Positions 36,419 to 44,313 of a stretch of 47,739 nt of DNA are shown one piece after another. Under the pieces are notes generated by a model that worked only from the letters and a program-made list of their open reading frames with translations, ran no database searches and had not been told where the DNA came from. Each line of letters begins with the position of its first letter. Positions within the stretch are counted from its first letter, which is position 1. The stretch covers positions 1 through 47,739 of the forward strand of contig CALIZL010000012.1 in the NCBI GenBank assembly GCA_938028745.1. The letters are read 5' to 3'. The position numbers were made by a program, and so were the translations under genes. The DNA is from an uncultured Prevotella sp. GTDB lineage: Bacteria > Bacteroidota > Bacteroidia > Bacteroidales > Bacteroidaceae.

Positions 36419-37232
36419 GTTGGCGTTGGCGTTTTTTGAAAGCAATGTTGCCCACCTTTAACACAAGATAAACAAGGATGCTGACGAAGATAATGGATGC
36501 GCCCGACGGAACGTTGAGGGCGTAAGAGAGGCCTAGACCCATAAGGCAATCTACCCAACCGATGACAATGCTCCATGCAATCATGTGCTTGAAGTTGTGC
36601 GTTAGCACGTTGGCCGACATCTGGGGTATGGTAAGCAGGCTGATACTTAGCACTATGCCCACCATGCGAAGTGTGCCTACGATGGTTAGGGCGATGAGTG
36701 CCATCATCAGATACTCGATAAACGCCACGGGCAGGCGTTGCGAACGGGCGAAGTCTACATCGAAAGCCACACTTAATATTGTGCGATAGAGCAGCGCGAA
36801 GACTAGGACCACCACCACAAGCAGTGCGGCTAGCAGCCAAAGGTCGGCCTGGCTGATGGTGAGAATGCTGCCAAAGAGAAAGGAAGGAAGGTCGGGCATG
36901 AACCCCGGAGATAGGAAACAGCAGATGATGCCTAGGCTCATGCCGAAGGTCCAAAACACAGCAATGGCCGAGTCTTCGCGCACATCGCCCCTGCGCGACA
37001 TCCATTGCACGCCGAAAGCACTGAGAACGGAGAACACCATAGCCGAAAGTATGGGGTTGATGCCTAAGAATACGCCTAGCCCGATGCCGCCAAACGAGGC
37101 GTGCGTGATGCCGCCACTGATGAACACCAGCCGCCTTGTAACGATGTATGTGCCGATAAACCCACACAGCACACTAGCCAAGAGCGAGCCTAGGAGGGCG
37201 TTCTGAAAGAAGGAGTATTCTAATATGTTCAT
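36405..37232 (-). CDS. Metal-type ABC transporter permease (ZnuB/MntB family)
   Basis: This 275-residue integral membrane protein has about eight hydrophobic helices and the ABC-3 family signature regions: RRLVFISGGITHASFGGIGLG near residues 32-52 and LRMVGIVLSISLLTIPQMSA near 190-210. The family moves zinc, manganese or iron inward. No ATPase or binding protein gene is adjacent; the partners must lie elsewhere. Its stop overlaps the probable porW start by 14 nt, placing porW, porX and perhaps tsaE downstream in the same transcription unit. No promoter consensus was found upstream. Confidence 0.9.
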   Translation of the reverse strand: MNILEYSFFQNALLGSLLASVLCGFIGTYIVTRRLVFISGGITHASFGGIGLGVFLGINPILSAMVFSVLSAFGVQWMSRRGDVREDSAIAVFWTFGMSLGIICCFLSPGFMPDLPSFLFGSILTISQADLWLLAALLVVVVLVFALLYRTILSVAFDVDFARSQRLPVAFIEYLMMALIALTIVGTLRMVGIVLSISLLTIPQMSANVLTHNFKHMIAWSIVIGWVDCLMGLGLSYALNVPSGASIIFVSILVYLVLKVGNIAFKKRQRQLETI

Positions 37233-37299
37233 TAAAAAAAATCTGTTTCACACTTGTTTTTAGCCAACAGTAAGCCGCTACTTACGGCTTTTGGAGGGG

Positions 37300-37617
37300 T
37301 GGGCGACGACTTTCAGGGGCCGACTTGCCCTGCAAACGAAGGGTTGCTGCATGCCAATCATTATTGGAATTGCCACCCGACACGGCTGACTTGCCTGGCA
37401 AACGAAGGGTTGCTGCATGCCAATCATGATTGAAATCGCTACCCGACACGGCAGACTTGCATGGTGAACGAAGGATTGCTGCATGCCAATCATGATTGAA
37501 ATTGCCACCCCGCACGGCTGACTTGCCTTGCAAACGGAGGTTTGCTGCATGCCAATCATTGTTGAAATTGCCACCCGACACGGCTCACTTGCCTTGCAAA
37601 CAAAGGTTTGCTGCATG
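37300..37617. repeat. 66-bp minisatellite, about 4.8 units
   Basis: CTGCATG recurs at 37347, 37413, 37479, 37545 and 37611, exactly 66 bp apart. Units include GACTTGCCTTGCAAACGAAGG and ATGCCAATCATGATTGAAAT. Because 66 is divisible by three, minus-strand frames stay open as 22-residue repeats (37278-37616), but there is no signal peptide, promoter or relative to support a gene. The remaining gap to 37765 is low complexity (TTTTGCCTT words). Confidence 0.88.
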
Positions 37618-37765
37618 GCTTTGGCCTTGCGCTTTTACCTTTTCTTGCACTTGCCCTTTTGCCTTTTCTTGCCCTTGTGCTTTTGCCTCTGCTTGGGTTT
37701 GGGCACGCAATAGGGCTGCGCACGCTTAGGCAAAAAGTTGCTGAGGCATGGCGCGGGCGAGGCGG

Positions 37766-38170
37766 TTAGGCCGACCTTACATCGTTGATGACCATTATCA
37801 CCTCGTCTTTCAGTTGGTTGGGCAGGTTTATTTGTCGCAGTATCAGACTTCTGTTCCAGCCCTGCACATCGCTTGGGCGCATGGTGTAGAACACCTCGGC
37901 AAACTCTTCGGCCTCGTTGTCGGCATAGTCGGCCGAGTCTCTTCCGCGGTATTTGTCCAGCTCTTCATCGTCGTAATATTCCACATCGCGCACTGCTGCC
38001 TCCAACATGCAGTCGTGTTCGCACCGTTCGTCTTCGCCCGAACAGGTGGCACACGATGCCGTGTCGGCCTTTACCACATCGGGTTCGCCCGCGTTTTTGT
38101 TACGCGAGAGCAGTCCCAACACGGCCGCAAATATTGCTAAACCCAGTAAGGCCAACAGTAATATGTGCAT
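37766..38170 (-). CDS. Small membrane-anchored protein with a CATCSGEDERCEHDC motif
   Basis: This 134-residue protein has an N-terminal transmembrane helix (HILLLALLGLAIFAAVLGLL). A cysteine cluster CATCSGEDERCEHDC (residues about 40-54) could bind metal or form disulfides. An acidic stretch and a conserved-looking FYTMRPSDVQGWNRSL segment follow. I recall similar proteins next to aroA in Bacteroidales, but no function. It starts 3 nt after the aroA stop and is surely co-transcribed with it. Confidence 0.82.
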   Translation of the reverse strand: MHILLLALLGLAIFAAVLGLLSRNKNAGEPDVVKADTASCATCSGEDERCEHDCMLEAAVRDVEYYDDEELDKYRGRDSADYADNEAEEFAEVFYTMRPSDVQGWNRSLILRQINLPNQLKDEVIMVINDVRSA

Positions 38171-38173
38171 TGT

Positions 38174-39421
38174 CTATATCTCGTTTATTTCAAATCCCGA
38201 CTGGCGGAGGTCGTTCCAAAATTGCGGGTACGACTTGCTCACCACGCCAGGTTGGTTTATTTTTATTTCTTTGTTAACGAAGGCCACGGGTGCAAAGGCC
38301 AAGGCCATGCGGTGATCTTCGTATGTGTCGATGGGTTCGTCTGACGGGCGGCAGCGCATTCCGTCCCACGCCAACTCGCCTTCGGCCATTTCGCGCAGTA
38401 CAAAACCCAGCTTAGCCATTTCTTTCTTCAACGCCTCGATGCGGTCGGTTTCCTTTATTCGCAGGCTCGATAGCCCCTTGAAGTGGAAGGGAACGCCCAT
38501 CATGGCACAGGTAACCACGAGCGTTTGCGCCAAGTCGGGCGAGTTTACGAAGTCGTATTCCAGCTTGGGCAGTCTTGTACGCAGCTTTTTCAGCGTTACT
38601 TTCGTCAGTTGCCCCGCAGGATGCTTAGAGAAAACGGTCTTTACGCCCAGCAACGAGAAGATGTGGCGCACCACCGAGTCGCCTTGTTTAGAGTTTTCGC
38701 TCAATCCTTCTAGCTCTACAATGGTGTCGGAGTCCTTGCTCAGCGCAACCATTTCGTACCAGTACGAGGCCGCGCTCCAATCGCTTTCAATGCTGTATTG
38801 TCGCGCCTTATATTGTCCAGGCTTTACACAGATGGCGTTGATGTCTGTCCAATCGGCCTTCGCCCCGTATTCGCGCATCATGCACAACGTGAGGTCTATG
38901 TAGGGTCGCGATGCTATTTGCCCCGTCATTTTTAGCTCTAAGCCTTTTTTTAGCGTGGGGGCAATCATGAGAATGGCCGAGATAAACTGCGAGCTGATGC
39001 CCCCTGGCATCTCCACTCGGCCGCCTTCCAGCGGCTTTCCGTAGATGCGTATGGGCGGATAGCCTTCTTTTGCCTCGTATTCCACTTCTGCACCCACGTA
39101 TCTAAGCGCGTCTACCAGCGGCTTTATCGGCCGTTGGCGCATGCGTTGTGTGCCTGTTAGGGTGTGCTCTCCCTTTTGGCAGCTTAGGAAAGCGGTCATA
39201 AACCGCATGGCCGTACCTGCTGCACGAACGTCGATGTTCTTTGGCATGTCTGAGAGCGCACGCACCATCACGCGCGTGTCGTCGCAATTCGATAGATTTT
39301 GCGGCAGTAATGAACTGCCCGACAGAGCGTGCATAATGAGCGCCCTGTTGCTTATGCTTTTCGAGGCGGGCAGTGTAACCACCACCCTTAGCTTTTCTGG
39401 GGCAACGATTGAATATTGCAT
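38174..39421 (-). CDS. aroA: 3-phosphoshikimate 1-carboxyvinyltransferase (EPSP synthase)
   Basis: This 415-residue enzyme joins shikimate-3-phosphate and phosphoenolpyruvate in the chorismate pathway. Motifs: PASKSISNRAL (K21, S22), the AAGTAMRF loop near 92-99, SSQFISAILM near 140, RIKETDRI near 320 and YEDHRMALAFAP near 368. It is slightly shorter than the E. coli enzyme (427) but complete at both ends. It is first of a two-gene operon with the small membrane protein and has a well-matched promoter. Confidence 0.96.
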   Translation of the reverse strand: MQYSIVAPEKLRVVVTLPASKSISNRALIMHALSGSSLLPQNLSNCDDTRVMVRALSDMPKNIDVRAAGTAMRFMTAFLSCQKGEHTLTGTQRMRQRPIKPLVDALRYVGAEVEYEAKEGYPPIRIYGKPLEGGRVEMPGGISSQFISAILMIAPTLKKGLELKMTGQIASRPYIDLTLCMMREYGAKADWTDINAICVKPGQYKARQYSIESDWSAASYWYEMVALSKDSDTIVELEGLSENSKQGDSVVRHIFSLLGVKTVFSKHPAGQLTKVTLKKLRTRLPKLEYDFVNSPDLAQTLVVTCAMMGVPFHFKGLSSLRIKETDRIEALKKEMAKLGFVLREMAEGELAWDGMRCRPSDEPIDTYEDHRMALAFAPVAFVNKEIKINQPGVVSKSYPQFWNDLRQSGFEINEI

Positions 39422-39450
39422 ATATAAATAAATGTGCGATTAGGTTATTG

Positions 39451-39481
39451 CAAATTTAAGCATTATTATCGTGATTGACAA
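39451..39481 (-). promoter_or_regulatory. Promoter of aroA
   Basis: The minus strand has TTG (39479-39481), a 20-nt spacer and TAAATTTG (39451-39458), 29 nt upstream of the aroA ATG. Confidence 0.7.
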
Positions 39482-39736
39482 GCGTGAGAAGTTAATTTTT
39501 TCGTTGTGTGGGCATTTATTTATGGCTGTTTGTTGCCGTTATCGCATAGATGGTGTCCCATTTGTAAGAAATCTGTCCCTGGGTGTCGTTTCACCAGTCT
39601 TCTTACTATGGCATCTTTTTGTTAAATTAAGTAATTATGTTTTACAAATCATGCTCTGTTCGCCACCCTATTCTAGCGAAAATATAGGGCTATAAGCGGG
39701 TATTTATCCACAAATTATGCCTTCTAAACTCCTTCT
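39482..39736. other. Spacer without a recognised gene
   Basis: Short plus-strand frames occur but lack family-like composition. This segment leads into repeat R2. Confidence 0.4.
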
Positions 39737-40265
39737 CCTTGTCTGTTTTTGCGCATGTTGCCTGCATTTAGCATCGTTTTATCTTTCTAGAAGGTTGCCT
39801 ACTCGTGATTTTTTCGCTCCCAATTACCTGCTTTTTGCCGCAAAAATGCCACTTGTTGACGGCTGTTTTGCCCTATTTGGCCATGTTTTTAATGGAACTA
39901 AAAGGTTTTGTTTATACAATCGCGATGTATTTTTATGCTTTTCAGCTTGCGTTTAGCGGCATTTTGCACTGCATTTTGCCGCATTTTGTCTTGCGTTTTG
40001 CCGCAAAACGCACTGCATTTAGCAGCAAAACGCAGTGCGTTTAGCGGCATATTGCACTCCGTTTAGCACCAAAACGCACTACTTTTTGCTGCAAATGGCC
40101 CAAAAGCAGGTGCAAAGGGTGGTTGTTTTGGAATAATATTCATTTTGACACATTCGCCACCAACCCCCTTTTTACATCAAAGCCAACCTCCGCGAGAATC
40201 GATTTTTTGCGACAAGGTAGGCGGTTGGTGGGTAAAAATGGCACTCTTTGTGTTAAATTTCTTGC
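39737..40265 (+). repeat. Long interspersed repeat R2, inverted relative to R1
   Basis: It aligns with the reverse complement of 24010-24525 through blocks including TTTTGGCCATGT-like, GGTTTTGTTTATACA, ATTTTTATGCTTTTCA and the exact 28-nt match at 40191-40218. Its core (39950-40090) is a tandem of GCGTTTTGCCGCAAAACGCA-type words with many local palindromes. Open frames here look incidental. Confidence 0.65.
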
Positions 40266-40345
40266 TGAAAAGCGGACAAAGTGCGGGTTTGTGGGTTGCC
40301 AAGCCAATAAGCATTTGGCTTGGTAAGCTTGTGGGGTTGGCCTTT

Positions 40346-40502
40346 CTAGGTTTGCTAGTTGGCCTAGGTATGCTGGTTGTGCTAGGCTTACTAGTTATTC
40401 TAGGTTTGCTAGTTATTCTAGGTTCACTAGGTTTGCTAGTTGTTCTAGATTTACTAGTTATCCTAGGTTCACTAGGTTTTCTAGTTATCCTAGCCCAACT
40501 AG
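40346..40502. repeat. CTAG-dense tandem repeat
   Basis: Seventeen CTAG tetranucleotides occur in 157 bp, in words such as CTAGTTATTCTAGGTTTG. A plus-strand frame through it (40145-40588) encodes only L/V/I/G repeats and begins inside R2, so I treat it as non-coding. Downstream, 40551-40598 contains one diverged piece of the 24.6-kb minisatellite (GTTAACGAGTT, ACAAG, GCGCAGCC). Confidence 0.8.
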
Positions 40503-40599
40503 CTCTGCTCGTTCATCGGCAGGCGCAGCCATTTTTTCATTCTTTCCAGTTAACAAGTTCGCCAGTTAACGAGTTTACAAGCTTGTAGGCGCAGCCATC

Positions 40600-40671
40600 T
40601 TTTCACCCTTTCACCCTTTCACCTTTACGGCCATCTTTTCACCTTTTCACCCTTTCACTTTTTCACCTTTC
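40600..40671. repeat. TTTCACC microsatellite
   Basis: TTTCACC/T occurs about seven times in 72 bp with strong pyrimidine bias. The GGCCATCTTTTCACC phrase appears twice, showing local duplication. Confidence 0.75.
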
Positions 40672-40769
40672 TTGGCGGCTTGTTTATGATAAAAAACGCA
40701 CGCTTAGAAACGCAAAGACTAAGAAACTTATCTTTTTTAATATATATAATGTGTTTTTTAGGCAAACCA

Positions 40770-40802
40770 TTGGTCTACTCTTCGATGTTTTTCGTAACTT
40801 TG
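40770..40802 (+). promoter_or_regulatory. Promoter of the IMP cyclohydrolase gene
   Basis: TTG at 40770-40772, a 22-nt spacer and TAACTTTG at 40795-40802. The ATG at 40833 is 30 nt downstream, which supports that start over upstream in-frame codons. Confidence 0.65.
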
Positions 40803-40832
40803 CAACTCGAATATCACAACTCAAATAGGTTT

Positions 40833-41435
40833 ATGACTGAAACAAAGAAGATTAGGACAGCACTCGTGTCCGTGTTCCATAAGGATGGCTTGAACGAGTT
40901 GCTTGCCAAATTAAACGATGAAGGTGTAAAGTTTCTGTCTACTGGAGGCACACGTCAGTTTATCGAAGAACTGGGTTACCAGTGTGGTGCGGTGGAAGAT
41001 GTAACCGCTTATCCCTCGATATTGGGCGGCAGAGTGAAGACACTTCACCCCAAAGTGTTCGGCGGAATCCTTGCTCGTCGCGACAACGATGCCGACAAAA
41101 CGCAGATGGAACAATACGACATCGACCCCATCGACTTGGTTATCGTAGACCTATACCCCTTTGAAGAAACCGTGGCCAGCGGAGCAAACGAATCCGACAT
41201 CATCGAGAAGATAGACATCGGAGGCATATCGCTCATCAGGGCTGGGGCCAAAAACTTCAACGATGTGGTGATAGTACCAAGCAAAAACGAATATGGCATG
41301 CTGCTCGACATACTGAAAACCAGCGGTGCCAACACCACTTTGGCGCAACGTAAGGCATTCGCCACGCGCGCATTCGGCGTGAGCAGCCACTACGATACGG
41401 CCATACATGCCTGGTTCGAGGCCAACAAGGCCTAA
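40833..41435 (+). CDS. purH: IMP cyclohydrolase, single-domain PurH (no AICAR transformylase domain)
   Basis: The product has 200 residues from the ATG at 40833 (the frame extends upstream to 40680, but the promoter and homology favour 40833). It contains the complete MGS-like cyclohydrolase half of PurH: STGGT (36-40), GGRVKTLHPKVFGG (65-78), a DLVIVDLYPFE segment and GGISLIRAGAKN. It closes FAIMP to IMP, the last purine step. The C-terminal ~300 residues that carry AICAR formyltransferase in the usual bifunctional enzyme are absent. The stop (41433-41435) follows an intact C-terminal helix rather than a ragged break. A separate formyltransferase would be needed elsewhere. Confidence 0.9.
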   Translation: MTETKKIRTALVSVFHKDGLNELLAKLNDEGVKFLSTGGTRQFIEELGYQCGAVEDVTAYPSILGGRVKTLHPKVFGGILARRDNDADKTQMEQYDIDPIDLVIVDLYPFEETVASGANESDIIEKIDIGGISLIRAGAKNFNDVVIVPSKNEYGMLLDILKTSGANTTLAQRKAFATRAFGVSSHYDTAIHAWFEANKA

Positions 41436-41759
41436 CCCCCTAATGCTTGGCGGCACGCCTGGTGCCCGCATAACCCACAAGCAAACTGCCTGCAAAACCT
41501 ACGCAAGCAAAGCAAAATGCCGAACACGATGGTACAGCACGTTTGGCAAAGGCAAACACGAAGTACAAACATCTTCGCACAGGCGAACTGGCACACAGGG
41601 CGGTTCGCACGCGATAAAAACGAGAAATAAAAGTAATAACATAACGGACAGACAACACGCGAGACGACAAACCGCTCGGCAAGGCCAACCATTATGGGCG
41701 GCCTGGCAGGGAGAACGTCTGCTGGTTGAGCCTGTCCACAACCGAAAAACAAAGAAGAC
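41436..41759 (+). other. Intergenic region between purH and mreB
   Basis: These 324 nt contain no TAnnTTTG promoter match that I can find and no credible ORF; the plus-strand frame at 41407-41847 is a shadow with random composition. mreB may be read from the purH promoter. Confidence 0.4.
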
Positions 41760-42782
41760 ATGGGATTTTTTTCTTTCATGCAAGAGATTGCGATGGACCT
41801 TGGAACGGCCAATACCATCATTATCAGCGATGACAAGATTGTGGTAGACGAACCTTCGGTCGTTGCGCTCGACCGCCGAACGGACAAAATGATTGCCGTT
41901 GGCGAACGTGCGAAGCTGATGTATGAGAAAACGCACGAGAACATACGCACCGTAAGACCATTGCGCGATGGCGTTATTGCCGACTTTACTGCTTGCGAGC
42001 AGATGATGCGCGGACTGATAAAGATGGTTCATACGGGCAGTCGATTGTTCTCGCCTTCGTTAAGAATGGTTATCGGTGTTCCCTCTGGAAGCACCGAAGT
42101 GGAGTTGCGTGCCGTGCGCGACTCGGCAGAACATGCCGACGGCCGCGACGTGTACCTAATCTTCGAGCCTATGGCGGCTGCCATTGGAATAGGCATCGAC
42201 GTTGAAGCACCCGAGGGCAACATGATTGTTGACATCGGAGGTGGCTCTACTGAGATTGCCGTTATTTCGCTGGGAGGTATCGTTTCGAACAACTCTATAC
42301 GCGTGGCAGGCGACGACCTTACCGCAGAGATACAAGAGTACATGAGCCGCCAACACAACGTTAAAGTGAGCGAGCGCATGGCCGAACGTATCAAGATACA
42401 CGTGGGCTCGGCCCTAACCGACCTCGGAGAGGAGGCACCAGAAGACTACGTAGTGCACGGACCAAACCGAATAACGGCACTGCCTATGGAAGTTCCCGTG
42501 TGTTACCAAGAAATTGCGCACTGCTTGGACAAGACCATCGCCAAGATTGAGAACGCCGTACTGTCGGCTTTGGAGAACACTCCGCCCGAATTGTACGCAG
42601 ATATCGTGAAGAACGGCATCTATCTTACTGGTGGTGGAGCCTTACTGCGTGGCCTCGACCGTCGTTTGCAAGAGAAGATCAGCATACCTTTCCACATCGC
42701 CGAAGACCCATTGCACAGCGTAGCAAAGGGTGCAGGCATCGCTTTGAAGAACGTTGAGCGATTCTCGTTCCTCATGAGATAG
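41760..42782 (+). CDS. mreB: Rod shape-determining protein MreB
   Basis: This 340-residue actin-like ATPase organises lateral wall synthesis under the inner membrane. Phosphate 1 motif AMDLGTANT lies near residues 11-19, then GVPSG, phosphate 2 region VDIGGGSTEIAV near 158, and the adenosine motif LTGGGALLRGLD near 290. The N-terminus GFFSFMQEI may form the short membrane-contacting segment. It heads the cluster mreB-mreC-mreD-mrdA-rodA; mreC starts 4 nt after its stop. Confidence 0.97.
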   Translation: MGFFSFMQEIAMDLGTANTIIISDDKIVVDEPSVVALDRRTDKMIAVGERAKLMYEKTHENIRTVRPLRDGVIADFTACEQMMRGLIKMVHTGSRLFSPSLRMVIGVPSGSTEVELRAVRDSAEHADGRDVYLIFEPMAAAIGIGIDVEAPEGNMIVDIGGGSTEIAVISLGGIVSNNSIRVAGDDLTAEIQEYMSRQHNVKVSERMAERIKIHVGSALTDLGEEAPEDYVVHGPNRITALPMEVPVCYQEIAHCLDKTIAKIENAVLSALENTPPELYADIVKNGIYLTGGGALLRGLDRRLQEKISIPFHIAEDPLHSVAKGAGIALKNVERFSFLMR

Positions 42783-42786
42783 GGGC

Positions 42787-43650
42787 ATGCGCAACCTCTT
42801 TGCATTCATAACGCGTTACAACCACTGGTTTGTTTTCTTGGCTCTTGAGGTAGTAAGCGTGGTGTTGCTGTTCCAATACAACAGCTATCAAGGCAGCGTG
42901 TGGTTTTCTTCGGCCAACGAAGTGGCCGGGAAAGTGTACGAAGCCAACTCGTGGGTAGAGACTTTCTTCTCGCTTACGCAGGTTAATAAGGAACTCACGC
43001 AACGCAACTTGGAGCTTGAACAGCAGGTTTCTGCCATGCAAGAGTCGCTCACGCGGGCCAAACACGATAGCCTTGACGTGGCGCAGACGCAGAAAATGGC
43101 TCTCAGCGGTTTCAAACTCTATCCCGCAAGGGTGGTGAGTAACTCGTTAGATAAGAAAGACAACTTTATCACCATCGACAAAGGCTGGGCGCATGGCATT
43201 AAGAAGGACATGGGCGTGGCCTGTGGCACGGGCGTTGTAGGCGTGGTCTACCTCGTTTCGCGCAACTATTCGGTGGTGATACCCTTGCTTAACTCGCACT
43301 CCAACATCAGCTGTATGATTAAGGGGCGGGGCTATTTCGGCTACTTGCACTGGAATGGGGGCGACCCAGGCATTGCATACGTAGACGACGTTCCGCGACA
43401 TGCGCGGTTTAAACTGGGGTTAGATGTAGTTACCAGTGGTTATTCGTCTATCTTCCCGCCGGGCGTACTTGTTGGCAAGATACTTCACGTTTTTAACTCG
43501 CCCAATGGCTTGTCGTACCGATTGCAGGTAAAGCTTTCGACCGACTTCGGAAAGCTACGCGACGTATGCGTGATAGACAATGCCGGCATGGAAGAAAGAT
43601 TGGAGATGATGCGCGCCGTGCAAGACTCGCTTAAAGTGAAACGCGAATAG
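42787..43650 (+). CDS. mreC: Rod shape-determining protein MreC
   Basis: This 287-residue protein has one N-terminal transmembrane helix (about residues 12-32). A coiled coil (about 60-95, QRNLELEQQVSAMQESL) and a periplasmic beta domain with DKGWAHGIKKDMGV and GYSSIFPPGVLVGKI follow, the normal MreC layout. It scaffolds PBP2-RodA with MreB and MreD. It starts 4 nt after mreB. The 148-nt gap to mreD has no promoter-like element. Confidence 0.94.
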   Translation: MRNLFAFITRYNHWFVFLALEVVSVVLLFQYNSYQGSVWFSSANEVAGKVYEANSWVETFFSLTQVNKELTQRNLELEQQVSAMQESLTRAKHDSLDVAQTQKMALSGFKLYPARVVSNSLDKKDNFITIDKGWAHGIKKDMGVACGTGVVGVVYLVSRNYSVVIPLLNSHSNISCMIKGRGYFGYLHWNGGDPGIAYVDDVPRHARFKLGLDVVTSGYSSIFPPGVLVGKILHVFNSPNGLSYRLQVKLSTDFGKLRDVCVIDNAGMEERLEMMRAVQDSLKVKRE

Positions 43651-43798
43651 GTTTCACCTTATTGACAAACGCGCCAACCGCATAGACAAAACGCGCCATC
43701 CGCTGCTTATCGTATGGCGTAAGTGCCGCTTGCCGTTGGAGAATAAACAAAAAATATAGGGCTGAAAGGCCCATAATGAAGGGAGAAAGAAAACAGAC

Positions 43799-44299
43799 AT
43801 GACCGTAGGCGTATTGAAAACATTAGGAACTTTCCTAGTATTCCTGTTGGTGCAGGTGCTGGTGCTAAACCATGTGCACCTCTTCGACAGCGCCACTCCT
43901 TTGCTATATATATATATGGTGTTGCTCTTTCCGCGCAATTATCCCAAGTGGGGTATGCTTGTATGGGCATTCGCTATGGGCTTAGGGGTAGATATGTTTT
44001 CTAATACGCCTGGCGTAGCTGCCGCATCGCTAACGCTTGTGGCCTTGTTGCGGCCTTATCTCTTGGAACTTTTCATACAAAGAGAAAGCGCCGAAGACCT
44101 TGTACCCTCGATGAAGGTGCTGGGCTTTGGGCGATACCTGTTCTTTGCCTTCATCATCGTCTTCACTTATTGCTTGGCTTTCTTCTCTTTGGAGGCCTTC
44201 TCGTTCTTTAATTGGATGCAATGGCTGCTTTGCGTAGGCGGCAGCACGTTGCTTACCTTGGTGTTGGTGATGGTGCTAGACAACCTTAGAAGTAGATAA
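43799..44299 (+). CDS. mreD: Rod shape-determining protein MreD
   Basis: This 166-residue inner-membrane protein has about five hydrophobic helices and conserved MreD features (FPRNYPKWGMLVWAFAMGLGVDMFSNTPGVAAAS). It is the usual small partner of MreC. It lies between mreC and mrdA, with 14 nt to the next gene's GTG start. Confidence 0.88.
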   Translation: MTVGVLKTLGTFLVFLLVQVLVLNHVHLFDSATPLLYIYMVLLFPRNYPKWGMLVWAFAMGLGVDMFSNTPGVAAASLTLVALLRPYLLELFIQRESAEDLVPSMKVLGFGRYLFFAFIIVFTYCLAFFSLEAFSFFNWMQWLLCVGGSTLLTLVLVMVLDNLRSR

Positions 44300-44313
44300 G
44301 GGAGGGGCTAGGC

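Noticed and set aside
36415..37167. 250-codon minus-strand open frame
   Set aside because: Same-strand alternative frame of the metal permease, with His/Arg-rich composition typical of a shifted frame.
37278..37616. 112-residue protein of 22-residue repeats
   Set aside because: The frame stays open only because the 66-bp period is a multiple of three; a second minus frame is open too, and no signal, promoter or domain supports a gene.
40145..40588. 147-residue hydrophobic protein
   Set aside because: Its reading starts inside repeat R2 and passes through the CTAG repeat and a minisatellite fragment; the L/V/I/G repeats reflect the DNA repeat.
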